This document shows, piece by piece, positions 16,876 through 25,800 of a stretch of DNA of 64,000 bases. The stretch comes from Mucilaginibacter ginsenosidivorax (lineage in GTDB: Bacteria > Bacteroidota > Bacteroidia > Sphingobacteriales > Sphingobacteriaceae). The notes below the pieces were generated by a model, which made no database searches, was not told the origin of the DNA, and was given only the letters and a program-made list of their open reading frames with translations. The stretch is taken from contig NZ_CP042437.1 of NCBI RefSeq assembly GCF_007971525.1, positions 6,696,001-6,760,000 of the forward strand, read 5' to 3'. The position numbers were made by a program, and so were the translations under genes. Each line of letters opens with the position of its first letter. Position 1 is the stretch's first letter.

Positions 16876-18657
16876 ATGATTCACACATTTCATATCCCGG
16901 TTTTGGGTCTTGGGTACTCCATTGATACCCCGTTAAAGGTTGCACGTTATGGCATATCGTCTGTTATTTCTATCGTAGACGATGAATTAATTGAAAGAAT
17001 GCGGGCTTACCACTGTCATCTAAATGATGAACCTTACATAGCTATAACCAAAAAAGAACCCGATTACCGGGCAAAACGCATTACCGCCTACCTTGACCTG
17101 GTGAACTTGCTTGTTACCCGCCAGTTTGATCATTTGCGCAATATGGATTTTGATAAAGGAAATGACCTGCGCAGGTATTTTGAACTGCTGCCCGAGCAAT
17201 CGAGGCTGCGGCAGGGTTACGATCTGATGCTTGATTATCCGGAAGGAGCACAAAAAAAGGTATTTCAGCGAAGGTTGGTTAAAGAGATGAAACCGGGAAG
17301 CATTGATGTAAACATCATGTCGAAATTAGATAAAATGAACTATACGGCCAATGGCGATTATACCGGCGATACGTTTACCGATGCCTTGGCGGCGCTGCGC
17401 GGTTTTGCCGAAAGTAAGCTCCAATCGTCAATTATTTTATCAGCAGGCATGAACCCTCGCCTGTACAGTTACCTGGAAGCTTTTCCTGGGTTTTTCCCCG
17501 GCGATGAGGGGCAACTTTTAAAAAAGGTTGTTTTAAAGGTAAGCGACTTCAGGTCGGCATTTATCCAGGCTAAGTTTTTGGTAAAAAAAGGACTATGGGT
17601 ATCCGAGTTCAGGATAGAATCGGGCCTTAACTGTGGTGGGCACGCGTTTGCTACCGAAGGCTTTTTACTTGGCCCTATTTTAGAAGAGTTTAAACAAAAA
17701 AGGCAGGAAATGCTTGACGAGTTGTTTAGCACTTACCAGGCCGTATTATTACAAAAAGGAATAGTTATAGCGCATGCACCAAAGCAAAAGCTTACGGTAC
17801 AGGGCGGCATTGGCACTGCAGATGAAAACCGGTTTCTGTTAGACCACTATGATATGGACGGAACAGGGTGGGGCAGCCCATTTTTATTGGTACCGGAAGT
17901 AACCAACGTTGATGACGATACACTTGCACAACTGGAAACCGCTACGGAAGAAGATTTTTATTTAAGCGGATCGTCGCCCCTGGGTATACAGTTTAACAAT
18001 TTTAAAAAGAGCACTTCTGAAGAATTGCGGTTGAGCAGACTTGAAAGAGGGCGCCCTGGAAGCCCCTGTACTAAAAAGTACCTGGTAAGTAATACAGAGT
18101 TTACCGAAACACCTATTTGTACCGCATCAAGGGAATATCAGCACTTGAAAATAGAACAATTGCAAACCCTTGGGCTTGCGGCAGATGAATATGAACAGCA
18201 ATACAAGGCGGTAACCGAAAAAATATGCCTTTGCGAGGGCCTGTGCGCATCTGCCTATATCAAATATGATTTATTAAAGCCAAGGGAAAATAAAGCGGTT
18301 GCCATATGCCCCGGGCCTAACCTGGCATATTTTTCAAGAACCTATTCGTTAGACGAAATGGTGCACCATATTTATGGCGCTACAGATTTGCTTGAAAAAA
18401 TAAAAAGGCCGCATATGTTTATAAAGGAATTGAACCTTTATATTGATTATCTTCAAAACGATTTACAATCGCAGCTGAAAGATATTACCGAAAAAAAGAA
18501 GAAACAATTAAACAAATTTAAGTTGCAGCTGCAGGATGGTATTGCTTACTATAAAGAGCTGTTTTCCAGTTCGGCAAATCAAACATCTGGTTTAATACAG
18601 GATTGGATAAACGATTTGAGTACATCAGAAGAGCAGTTAAGCAATATAGCGATATAG
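16876..18657 (+). CDS. Nitronate monooxygenase/IMPDH-like TIM-barrel protein with C-terminal cysteine motif, function unknown
   Basis: I do not recognise a named family for this 593-residue protein. The N-terminus (PVLGLGYSIDTPLKVARYGI) resembles the start of flavin-dependent nitronate monooxygenases. A CGGHA element (about residue 253) and GGIGTADENRFLLDHYDMDG with GWGSPFLLVPE (about 312-345) recall their phosphate-binding loops. The C-terminal part has cysteines C398, C415, C451/C453/C457 (CLCEGLC) and C478, possible iron-sulfur ligands, then a coiled-coil-like KKKKQLNKFKLQLQ tail. It is probably cotranscribed with the RIC gene from an FNR-like promoter. Flavin-dependent redox or NO-related chemistry is inferred. 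Confidence 0.55.
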   Translation: MIHTFHIPVLGLGYSIDTPLKVARYGISSVISIVDDELIERMRAYHCHLNDEPYIAITKKEPDYRAKRITAYLDLVNLLVTRQFDHLRNMDFDKGNDLRRYFELLPEQSRLRQGYDLMLDYPEGAQKKVFQRRLVKEMKPGSIDVNIMSKLDKMNYTANGDYTGDTFTDALAALRGFAESKLQSSIILSAGMNPRLYSYLEAFPGFFPGDEGQLLKKVVLKVSDFRSAFIQAKFLVKKGLWVSEFRIESGLNCGGHAFATEGFLLGPILEEFKQKRQEMLDELFSTYQAVLLQKGIVIAHAPKQKLTVQGGIGTADENRFLLDHYDMDGTGWGSPFLLVPEVTNVDDDTLAQLETATEEDFYLSGSSPLGIQFNNFKKSTSEELRLSRLERGRPGSPCTKKYLVSNTEFTETPICTASREYQHLKIEQLQTLGLAADEYEQQYKAVTEKICLCEGLCASAYIKYDLLKPRENKAVAICPGPNLAYFSRTYSLDEMVHHIYGATDLLEKIKRPHMFIKELNLYIDYLQNDLQSQLKDITEKKKKQLNKFKLQLQDGIAYYKELFSSSANQTSGLIQDWINDLSTSEEQLSNIAI

Positions 18658-18677
18658 GTATTGCTTAAAGGAATTTA

Positions 18678-18710
18678 GCGGTGGCCCGGTTAATTCGGGC
18701 TGCTTTTTTG
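18678..18710 (+). terminator. Predicted intrinsic terminator after the flavin-barrel-like gene
   Basis: A GCCCG / CGGGC stem with extra AGC/GCT pairing is followed by a TTTTTT run. It begins about 20 bp past the stop codon at 18657. Confidence 0.6.
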
Positions 18711-18872
18711 CCTGTAAAAATCTGTTTAAGCCGAGAACCATGCTGTTGAGACCGCAAATGTTTGCTTTTTGGGGTGCGCAGGCCTGGCGAAGGGGCTTTG
18801 CCCATTATGCTTCGAAAGGTTACCCTATGAGAGATGTTTGGTTTTACACAAACATTCGCTTAAACGCTGGCC

Positions 18873-19020
18873 ACGACTCACCCCGGCTACGCTGCGCTGG
18901 CCGACCCTCTCTCCGGCTGCGCCGCAGAGAGGGTTGTGGAAAGAAAAATTATTTTTTCGCCCCTCTATGCGCGAAGCGGAGAGAGGGGCAGACGGGCGTA
19001 GCCTCGTCGGGGTGAGTCGA
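18873..19020. repeat. GC-rich inverted repeat (second copy of the GACTCACCC family)
   Basis: The outer arms begin CGACTCACCCCGG on the left (18873-18913) and end CGGGGTGAGTCG on the right (18980-19020), imperfectly paired. Inner CTCTCT/AGAGAG hairpins match the layout at 6252-6429. Two overlapping open frames here (18740-19038) are repeat by-products. This and the next unit occupy the 499-bp gap 18658-19156. Confidence 0.75.
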
Positions 19021-19040
19021 CTCGCCGCGTTGCTATAAAC

Positions 19041-19080
19041 GTTATTCTTCCTTCAATGTTTCGCGAAATTTTACTACGCA
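19041..19080. repeat. Diverged inverted copy of the 37-bp GTAAAATTTCGCGAAA unit
   Basis: On the minus strand it reads TAGTAAAATTTCGCGAAA then CATTGAAGGAAGAATAACG, matching the units at 6125-6224 with several differences. It is adjacent to the GC-rich inverted repeat, in mirrored order relative to the first locus. Confidence 0.6.
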
Positions 19081-19110
19081 GATTGATTTTAAAAGTATTG
19101 TTTTATAAAA

Positions 19111-19144
19111 AAGTAAAGCCCCGGCTTATGCAGGGGCTTTACTT
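19111..19144 (-). terminator. Terminator of the universal stress protein operon
   Basis: AAGTAAAGCCCC (19111-19122) pairs perfectly with GGGGCTTTACTT (19133-19144) around a 10-nt loop. On the minus strand it is followed by a T-run. It lies 12 bp after the stop codon of the last operon gene. Confidence 0.75.
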
Positions 19145-19156
19145 ATGATGTAATTA

Positions 19157-20011
19157 TCAGGGCCTTTTAGGCAATACCATAACCGGGATGGTTATATGGT
19201 GAGTTATGTGGCTGCCTTGCCCACGTTTAAAAAATGATGTCATTTGTTCTTTCGGGCGTTTAGCCACGGCCAGTAAGTCCGTCCGTTTATTGGCTTTTAG
19301 CCACTCCCAATCTTTTTGACTTTTAATATCGGGCACGCTGCGAAAGTATACGCCGCCGCAATTCAGGTCGGTATAAAGTTTACGGTTAAGCTCCTTTTCG
19401 GCGGCTTTTATGTTATCATTTGCCGGGTTAATATCCAGGTGTGCAACCATTAATTCGGCATGGAAACCGTCCATTAAGTTGCCAAGTTCAGCTATTGATA
19501 ATATATCGCCGGCATCCAATGTAGTGGCAAACGCCATTTTTTCAATATAGCGTATGGGAGCGTGTTCGGGTACTACCAAAACCGGAACTGTTGTCCAGTC
19601 TATTATCCTGCTGCATGCATCGCTGGTCATAAAAGACGCTAAATCATCGCTTTCAAGTGGCGCAGTAACAATCATAGCTGTTTCTGAATTGTTGATAATC
19701 TCGGTCATCACATCTACCATATCGGCACTGCCGGCATAAAATGATATCCGGGGCATAAAAGATCCCGGAAACACCCGTTTTATTAAATCGGACGCCAACG
19801 CTTCTGAAAATTCTGTGAGCCTGGTATCAATTACCGGTTCTTCGGGATAGCCCTGTCCGCTTAACACCGGCTGGGCATATAATGCTGATGGTGTTAGCTG
19901 CAAATGGTAAAGCCTTACGTTGACCTTCATTTTTTTTGCAATATGCAATGCATATTTAGCCGCATGGCCAGATTTTTCTGAAAAGTCGGTCAGTACTGCG
20001 ATAGATTTCAT
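19157..20011 (-). CDS. Universal stress protein, tandem UspA domains
   Basis: This is a 284-residue cytosolic protein of two Usp folds (residues 1-145 and 150-284). It starts MKSIAVLTDFSEKSGHAAKY, a typical Usp N-terminus, and the second domain begins near IEKMAFATTLDAGD. ATG 20011 is used; the open frame extends to a TTG at 20020 inside the upstream gene's end. It is the last gene of a three-gene minus-strand operon. Usp proteins support survival under stress, and here the operon sits beside FNR-like boxes, suggesting oxygen limitation. The clear G-x2-G-x9-G-S/T nucleotide motif is not evident. Confidence 0.85.
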   Translation of the reverse strand: MKSIAVLTDFSEKSGHAAKYALHIAKKMKVNVRLYHLQLTPSALYAQPVLSGQGYPEEPVIDTRLTEFSEALASDLIKRVFPGSFMPRISFYAGSADMVDVMTEIINNSETAMIVTAPLESDDLASFMTSDACSRIIDWTTVPVLVVPEHAPIRYIEKMAFATTLDAGDILSIAELGNLMDGFHAELMVAHLDINPANDNIKAAEKELNRKLYTDLNCGGVYFRSVPDIKSQKDWEWLKANKRTDLLAVAKRPKEQMTSFFKRGQGSHITHHITIPVMVLPKRP

Positions 20012-20016
20012 GTAGG

Positions 20017-20454
20017 TCAATTTTTTAATTCAGGTATGGTTTTGCCGGTTGCTATAATTCTTTCAGCGTAAGCAAACAACTTATTTTTTGTCGCCTTTAA
20101 CGCCGTCATAGAGTCGGATAGGGCTCCTGCCAGGGTACTGTATTTCTCAATAAATTGAAGCCCCATCGCTTCTTTGTCATTACCTACAAACGGTTTAAGA
20201 AATACGAGGAACACCGGTATGCCGGATTTAAGATCATCGATGTTTTTTGCCTGTTTAATTAATTCCTGTTCAAATTCGTCCTTTTTTGCCACCATATCAG
20301 CCGTAAGGTTTGCGGTGTTATATTTATCAAGAATGTTGTTAAAAAAACGGAGTTCATCTTCCATAAAACAAATGTCTTTCATCCAGTGGCTGGCTAAAAT
20401 ATATAACTCCTGTATTTCGTCTTCTAATCCGGTATCGGGTGTTAACTTATTCAT
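20017..20454 (-). CDS. Helical cytosolic protein of unknown function within the stress-protein operon
   Basis: I do not recognise this 145-residue protein. It is predicted to be almost entirely alpha-helical, with no signal peptide or membrane segment. Charged segments such as DMVAKKDEFEQELIKQAKN could form a helical bundle. It lies 26 bp after one Usp gene and 5 bp before another, so it is cotranscribed with them. A role as a small stress-linked partner is only a guess from context. Confidence 0.7.
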   Translation of the reverse strand: MNKLTPDTGLEDEIQELYILASHWMKDICFMEDELRFFNNILDKYNTANLTADMVAKKDEFEQELIKQAKNIDDLKSGIPVFLVFLKPFVGNDKEAMGLQFIEKYSTLAGALSDSMTALKATKNKLFAYAERIIATGKTIPELKN

Positions 20455-20480
20455 GGTGGTAATTTTTATTGAAGCAGGTG

Positions 20481-21341
20481 TTATGATTTTGCAGGTATTA
20501 CTAATAAAGGCAATGCAATGTGCCCTGCCATTTTTTTAGTATGGCTGCCGGTAAACAGCGAGGCAACTAAACCGCGATGGTGGTGCACCATAGCCAGCAT
20601 GTCAACATTTCCATAGTTGCATAGCCAGTTAAGCCCGGTTTCGGTTGGTGCCTGTTTAATAATCAACGAGGTTGTTTTAGCATATCCTGCAATTTGTTTA
20701 ACCTCCTGCTCTATCTCGGCCAGGTATATTTCTGCTTCATCGGTATTTTCGCCTTCATGGCAAACGTGCACCAACTGCATGGTGGCATCCAATAAAGTTG
20801 CCAGCGGCTGTATAGCGGTAATGGTTGCAAAATCATCACCCTTATGTTTCATATCAAGTGCCACAGCAATGGTTTTAACCGGGCTAAACTTAAAGCCCGA
20901 CGGGATAAGTAGCAGTGGGGTTGGCGTTGCATCAATCATGTTACGCGCATGGTTGCCCAGCATTAGGCCGCTTAAGCCTCCGGCGTCATGGGTTCCGGCA
21001 ACTATTAGTTCAACATGATCCTTGGCCGCCAATGCTTTTATTACATCTGTGGCTGTACCTGGTTCGGCTTTAAAGGTAATGTTGGGTTTAAAATCGCCGG
21101 CTGCGTGCTGGGCTTCAAGCACTTTTTTTAACTGCTTTAGTTCGTTTAGTGCGCCTTCTTCAATCACGTGATATTCTTCCATAGGCCATACAATTACGCC
21201 GGCCTGGGGTATTTCGGCAGGTATTGTCATCGCCGTACATATCTCAATATCACTTTTTGTTTGCACGGCCAACTTATAACCAAAAATGGCAGCGTTTTTG
21301 GCGTTCTCTGAAAAATCGGTAGCAATCAATACTTTTTTCAT
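20481..21341 (-). CDS. Universal stress protein, tandem UspA domains
   Basis: The 286-residue protein has two Usp folds, starting MKKVLIATDFSENAKNAAIF. The first domain ends VAGTHDAGGLSGLMLGNHA, an imperfect version of the ATP-binding G-x2-G-x9-G-S/T loop. The second domain ends with LLVIPAKS. It is the first gene of the minus-strand operon, divergent from another Usp gene across a 245-bp region with several FNR-like boxes. Confidence 0.87.
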   Translation of the reverse strand: MKKVLIATDFSENAKNAAIFGYKLAVQTKSDIEICTAMTIPAEIPQAGVIVWPMEEYHVIEEGALNELKQLKKVLEAQHAAGDFKPNITFKAEPGTATDVIKALAAKDHVELIVAGTHDAGGLSGLMLGNHARNMIDATPTPLLLIPSGFKFSPVKTIAVALDMKHKGDDFATITAIQPLATLLDATMQLVHVCHEGENTDEAEIYLAEIEQEVKQIAGYAKTTSLIIKQAPTETGLNWLCNYGNVDMLAMVHHHRGLVASLFTGSHTKKMAGHIALPLLVIPAKS

Positions 21342-21367
21342 GGCTTTAATTGTTTAATTATTTTGAG

Positions 21368-21432
21368 TAAAATTCAGGAAATGAGGTTGTTTAAAAAGTG
21401 ATGCCCGTCACTTATTATTATGATATAGTATC
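21368..21432 (-). promoter_or_regulatory. Possible FNR-like boxes and -7 element of the minus-strand Usp operon
   Basis: On the minus strand the well-matched box TGACGGGCATCA (21399-21410) is 29.5 bp from a -7-like GAATTTTA (21368-21375). A weak box GATACTATATCA (21421-21432), keeping only the ATCA half, stands 22 bp further upstream. Spacing matches the set, but the -7 element and distal box are weak, so this is the least certain member. Confidence 0.45.
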
Positions 21433-21494
21433 GCGCGGGCCAATAATTTGGAAGCATCAAAATGCTACGGATTAGCCCAATTTTGTAACCTGGG

Positions 21495-21559
21495 TGATCG
21501 TTATCATCTGTCTTTATGCCCGTTATCATTTATTGTAAGGCTTAGCCAACAGATATTTG
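21495..21559 (+). promoter_or_regulatory. Predicted tandem FNR-like boxes and -7 element of the plus-strand Usp gene
   Basis: The distal box TGATCGTTATCA (21495-21506) is the exact reverse complement of the ldhA distal box. The proximal box is TGCCCGTTATCA (21517-21528). The -7 element GATATTTG is at 21552-21559. Centres lie 51.5 and 29.5 bp from the -7 element. The start codon follows at 21587. Confidence 0.7.
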
Positions 21560-21586
21560 TTATTAATAATAGTTAGTTCCTTGGTT

Positions 21587-22468
21587 ATGAATAAAATATT
21601 GGTCCCTACAGATTTTTCTCCCTGCGCGGTAAATGCAAGCCATTATGCATTGCAGTTGGCAACGCGGTTAAGGGTTGGCGTACATATTTGTCACGCTATA
21701 TTAATACCCGTTCAAACGTTGGCAGTTAATCCGGATGCATGGGCAACATCTGATTATTCGCACCTGGAAACTGCCACCATGGATGCGTTAAGCGTAACCG
21801 CCGGCGAAATGGAAAAGGAGATGGCGCATGAACTTGCAGCTAACGCAGGCAATTTTACGCCTCATGTTGACTATTCATGCCACATGGGTTTGGTAGCTGA
21901 TGTAGTGGAAAGAGTTGTTGATGAAAAGCGTTTATCGCTGGTTGTAATGGGAATGTCGGGCGCTGGCGAATTAAGCAGGCTGTTTATGGGCAGTAGCACC
22001 CGGTCGGTAATTGATCATGCTAAATTTCCGGTGCTGTTGGTGCCGCGAAAGGTTAAATTTAAACCCCTTAAAAAAATAGCTTTCACTACCGATATGTTGG
22101 CCGGAGATATTGATGTGTTAAATTCGGTGGCCGAAATAGCCAGGTATTTTAACGCCGAAATTCTAATTGCCCACATTACCAGCCCGGATGAGGACGCCCG
22201 GATGGATGATAAACAGATAACCCAATTTTTAAGTGAGGTAACCGATAAAATCAATTATCCTAAAATATATTACAGAAATGTAAAAAGCGCCGACGTAGAC
22301 GAGGGGCTTGACTGGTTATGTAAACACGGGCAAATTGATATGATAGCTACCGTGCACCGGCATCAAAATTTTTTAGAAAGGATTTTTTCAGGTAGTTACA
22401 CGCAGCGGCTGGCTAAACATGTTGAAATACCGTTACTGGTTTACCCCGCAATTGCTGCCGGAAAATAA
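21587..22468 (+). CDS. Universal stress protein, tandem UspA domains with ATP-binding motif
   Basis: The 293-residue protein has two Usp folds, starting MNKILVPTDFSPCAVNASHY. The first domain has the ATP-type loop G-M-S-G-AGELSRLFM-G-S-S, matching G-x2-G-x9-G-S/T, then FPVLLVPR. The open frame begins at a TTG (21557) that lies in the -7 element; ATG 21587 is the true start. It is transcribed alone and divergently from the other Usp operon, with one of the best FNR-like grids in the window. Confidence 0.88.
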   Translation: MNKILVPTDFSPCAVNASHYALQLATRLRVGVHICHAILIPVQTLAVNPDAWATSDYSHLETATMDALSVTAGEMEKEMAHELAANAGNFTPHVDYSCHMGLVADVVERVVDEKRLSLVVMGMSGAGELSRLFMGSSTRSVIDHAKFPVLLVPRKVKFKPLKKIAFTTDMLAGDIDVLNSVAEIARYFNAEILIAHITSPDEDARMDDKQITQFLSEVTDKINYPKIYYRNVKSADVDEGLDWLCKHGQIDMIATVHRHQNFLERIFSGSYTQRLAKHVEIPLLVYPAIAAGK

Positions 22469-22801
22469 TATATTTTATCTGTCATTAAACCAATTACCAT
22501 ACAAGTGAAACAGGCGGATCCCTGGTGCAAGCAGCATCGGGGATTCGGTTGTTTAAACATAGCTTGTTTTAGGCGCCAGCCGGTAATTCGTGCGGATTTG
22601 TTTGGCAGAACTCAAAAATATATCAGCCGACAGAATAGATAAGCGAAGCAGACAGTGGAGGTTGCCGGTTTTATTTTATTGATTTAAAATAGCTGAATAT
22701 AAACCGAAGATATTTTAACCTGAAACATAACACCGTTGAACAGTGCATTTGCCAGGATTCAAATATTCTTATTTAGCTCATAAATCACTTATCCGCATTA
22801 C
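22469..22801. other. Intergenic region, no feature recognised
   Basis: These 333 bp lie between the Usp gene and the GH106 gene on the same strand. I see no open frame of note, clear terminator, FNR-like box or repeat. Confidence 0.5.
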
Positions 22802-25800
22802 ATGCAGTATATTTATAAAAACGTTTTTAGGTTATTGTTAACCCTCGCTGTTTTGTTTGTTACCAATTTGCCCGGTATTGCCCAGGTAAAACAGCAACAA
22901 AAAAAATATTCGCAAAAACTACTATCCGGGTTTAAAATGCCCCCCGATTCTATCCAAACCAGTATATACTGGTATTGGATGTCGGATAATATCTCGAAAC
23001 AAGGGGTTATCAAAGATCTGGAATCAATGAAGCGGGTAGGCATCAACCGGGCCTTCATTGGCAATATTGGTATCCCCGAAACTCCATATGGCAAGGTGAA
23101 ATTATTCTCGGCCGAGTGGTGGGATATTTTGCATACCGCGTTAAAAACTGCCACAAAACTTGGTATAGATATCGGGATTTTTAATGGTCCGGGATGGAGC
23201 CAGTCTGGCGGCCCTTGGGTTAAGCCGGAGCAGGCCATGCGCTATCTCACATCATCGGTGAAACAGGTAAAAGGCCCCATCGTTTTTAACGGGAAATTGA
23301 GCAAGCCTGCCGATCAGTTCCAGGATGTTAAGCTGCTGGCCTATCCTGCACCCCAGGATAATGATTTAACAATTGGTGATTTAAAACCGGTAATCAGCAC
23401 GCAGCCTTCAGTGGGTAATATCACCAACATCATGGATGGTAATGAGAATACCGTTTTAGAACTGCCCGACAATAAAACATTTACCATTGAAATAAAAGCC
23501 GGCTCTTCATTTACCGCGCGTGGCCTAACTATTTACCCCGCCAAAACCGCCATGCGTTTTGAAGGCGACATTCAGGCCGATATCAATGGCACCTACCAAA
23601 CCATTAAACATTTTGTGGTTGACAGAAGCAATAGCGAACTTAACGTGGGTTTCAGCCCCTATGGCGCAGCAGGTGTATCAATACCAGCCACTACGGCCAA
23701 AAACTTCAGAATTGTTTTCAATAACGAAAGCCAGCATAGCGCAATTGCCGAACTGAAGTTATCCGCATCGCCGGTTGTTGAAAATTATATCGAGAAAACG
23801 CTGGCTAAAATGTTCCAGACACCCTTCCCTTATTGGAAAGAGTATCAATGGCCGGTGCAGCCTGTTGTTGACGATGCACGTTACGTAATAGACCCGCAAA
23901 AAGTAATTGATATTTCAAAATACCTTGCCGCCGATGGTACCTTAAAATGGAACGTTCCGGCCGGTAACTGGATAATTATGCGCAGTGGGATGACACCTAC
24001 CCAGGTAACAAACGGTCCCGCATCGCCTGAAGGGCGGGGTTTTGAAACCGACAAAATGAGCAAAAAACACATTGCCGAACATTTTAATGCCTTTTTGGGC
24101 GAGATATTGCGCCGCATACCGGCAGCCGATCGTAAGAGTTTTAAGGTAACCGTTGAAGATAGCTATGAAACCGGCGGCCAAAACTGGACAGATGGCTTAA
24201 CAGATAAATTTAAAGCATCGTTTGGCTACGATCCAACTCCCTACATCCCGGTGATGAGCGGTAACGTTGTGGGCAGCCAGGATATGTCTGACAGGTTTTT
24301 ATGGGATATGCGGAGGTTTATTGCCGACGAGGTTGCCTATCAATATGTTGCAGGTTTAAGGGATATCAGCCATAAAAACGGCCTTACTACCTGGCTGGAA
24401 AATTATGGTCACTGGGGATTCCCCGGCGAGTTTTTGCAGTATGGCGGCCAGTCGGACGAGGTAGGTGGCGAGTTTTGGAGCGAAGGCGACCTGGGTAATA
24501 TCGAAAACAGGGCGGCATCGTCATGCGCGCATATTTATGGCAAAAACAAAGTATCGGCCGAGTCATTTACCTGCGGCGGCGGCGCATATTCGCGCTACCC
24601 GGCTGTAATGAAACAGCGTGGCGACCGCTTTTTTACAGAAGGTATTAACAATACCTTACTCCATGTTTATATTGAACAGCCTTACGAAGATAAAGTGCCG
24701 GGCGTAAACGCAGGTTTTTCAAACGAGTTTAACCGGTTAAATACCTGGTTTTACGATATGGATATGTTTACCCAATACCTTAAACGTTGCGGATATATGT
24801 TACGCCAGGGTAAATACGTAGCAGACGTTGCTTATTTTATTGGCGAAGATGCACCTAAAATGACGGGCATCCGCGATCCTGAACTGCCGAAGGGCTATTC
24901 GTTTGACTACATTAATGCCGAGATATTAAATGAACGTGCAACTGTGGCAAATGGTAAACTGGTATTGCCAGGAGGTATGGCCTACAAAATACTGGTGCTG
25001 CCTAAACTGGAAACCATGCGGCCGCAATTGCTCAAAAAAATAAAGGAACTGGTAGGGCAGGGGCTAACTATTTTAGGGCCTGCGCCAAAACGGTCGCCCG
25101 GTTTGCAAAATTATGGCCCCGCAGATGTTGAGGTTAAAAAAATAGCCGCCGAACTTTGGGGAGATATTGACGGGGAAAAAATAACAAAACATAGCTATGG
25201 CAAAGGCTTGGTAATTACCGGTTTGGATATGCAACAGGCGCTTGACCTGGTAAATGTTATACCCGATTGTAAATTTAACAAAACGGATGAAGCCTTGTTC
25301 ATCCACCGCAAACTGGATAATGGCGATGTATACTTTGTATCAAACCAAACCAATAAAGAAGTTGAATTAAATGCAACCTTCAGGGTTTATGGAAAGCAAC
25401 CCGAGCTATGGGATGCAGTAACCGGAGCGGCCCGCGATTTGCCTTCATTTAAGCAAAAAGGTGGCGTTACAGAGGTGCCACTTAGGCTATCGGCCAATCA
25501 AAGTGCCTTTATTGTTTTTCGTAAAAACAGCAAAGCGGGCAATAAACCTAATGTTGATGTTAACTTTCCCGAAGGAAAAAATGTGGTTAAATTAAATACG
25601 CCATGGACAGTGAAATTTGACAGCAAACGATGGGGACCCGCTAAGCCGGTAGTTTTTGATAAACTTACCGACTGGACTGAAAGGGCAGAAGACAGCATCA
25701 AATACTTTTCGGGGCATGCCGTATATCATAACACCTTTAAAGCAATTAAAGCCTTAAATGGTGAGCATTTAATACTTAACCTCGGCGCTGTTACAGCAAT

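Noticed and set aside
18740..19038. Two overlapping open frames of about 90 residues
   Set aside because: They are translated from the GC-rich inverted repeat and have no protein-like features.
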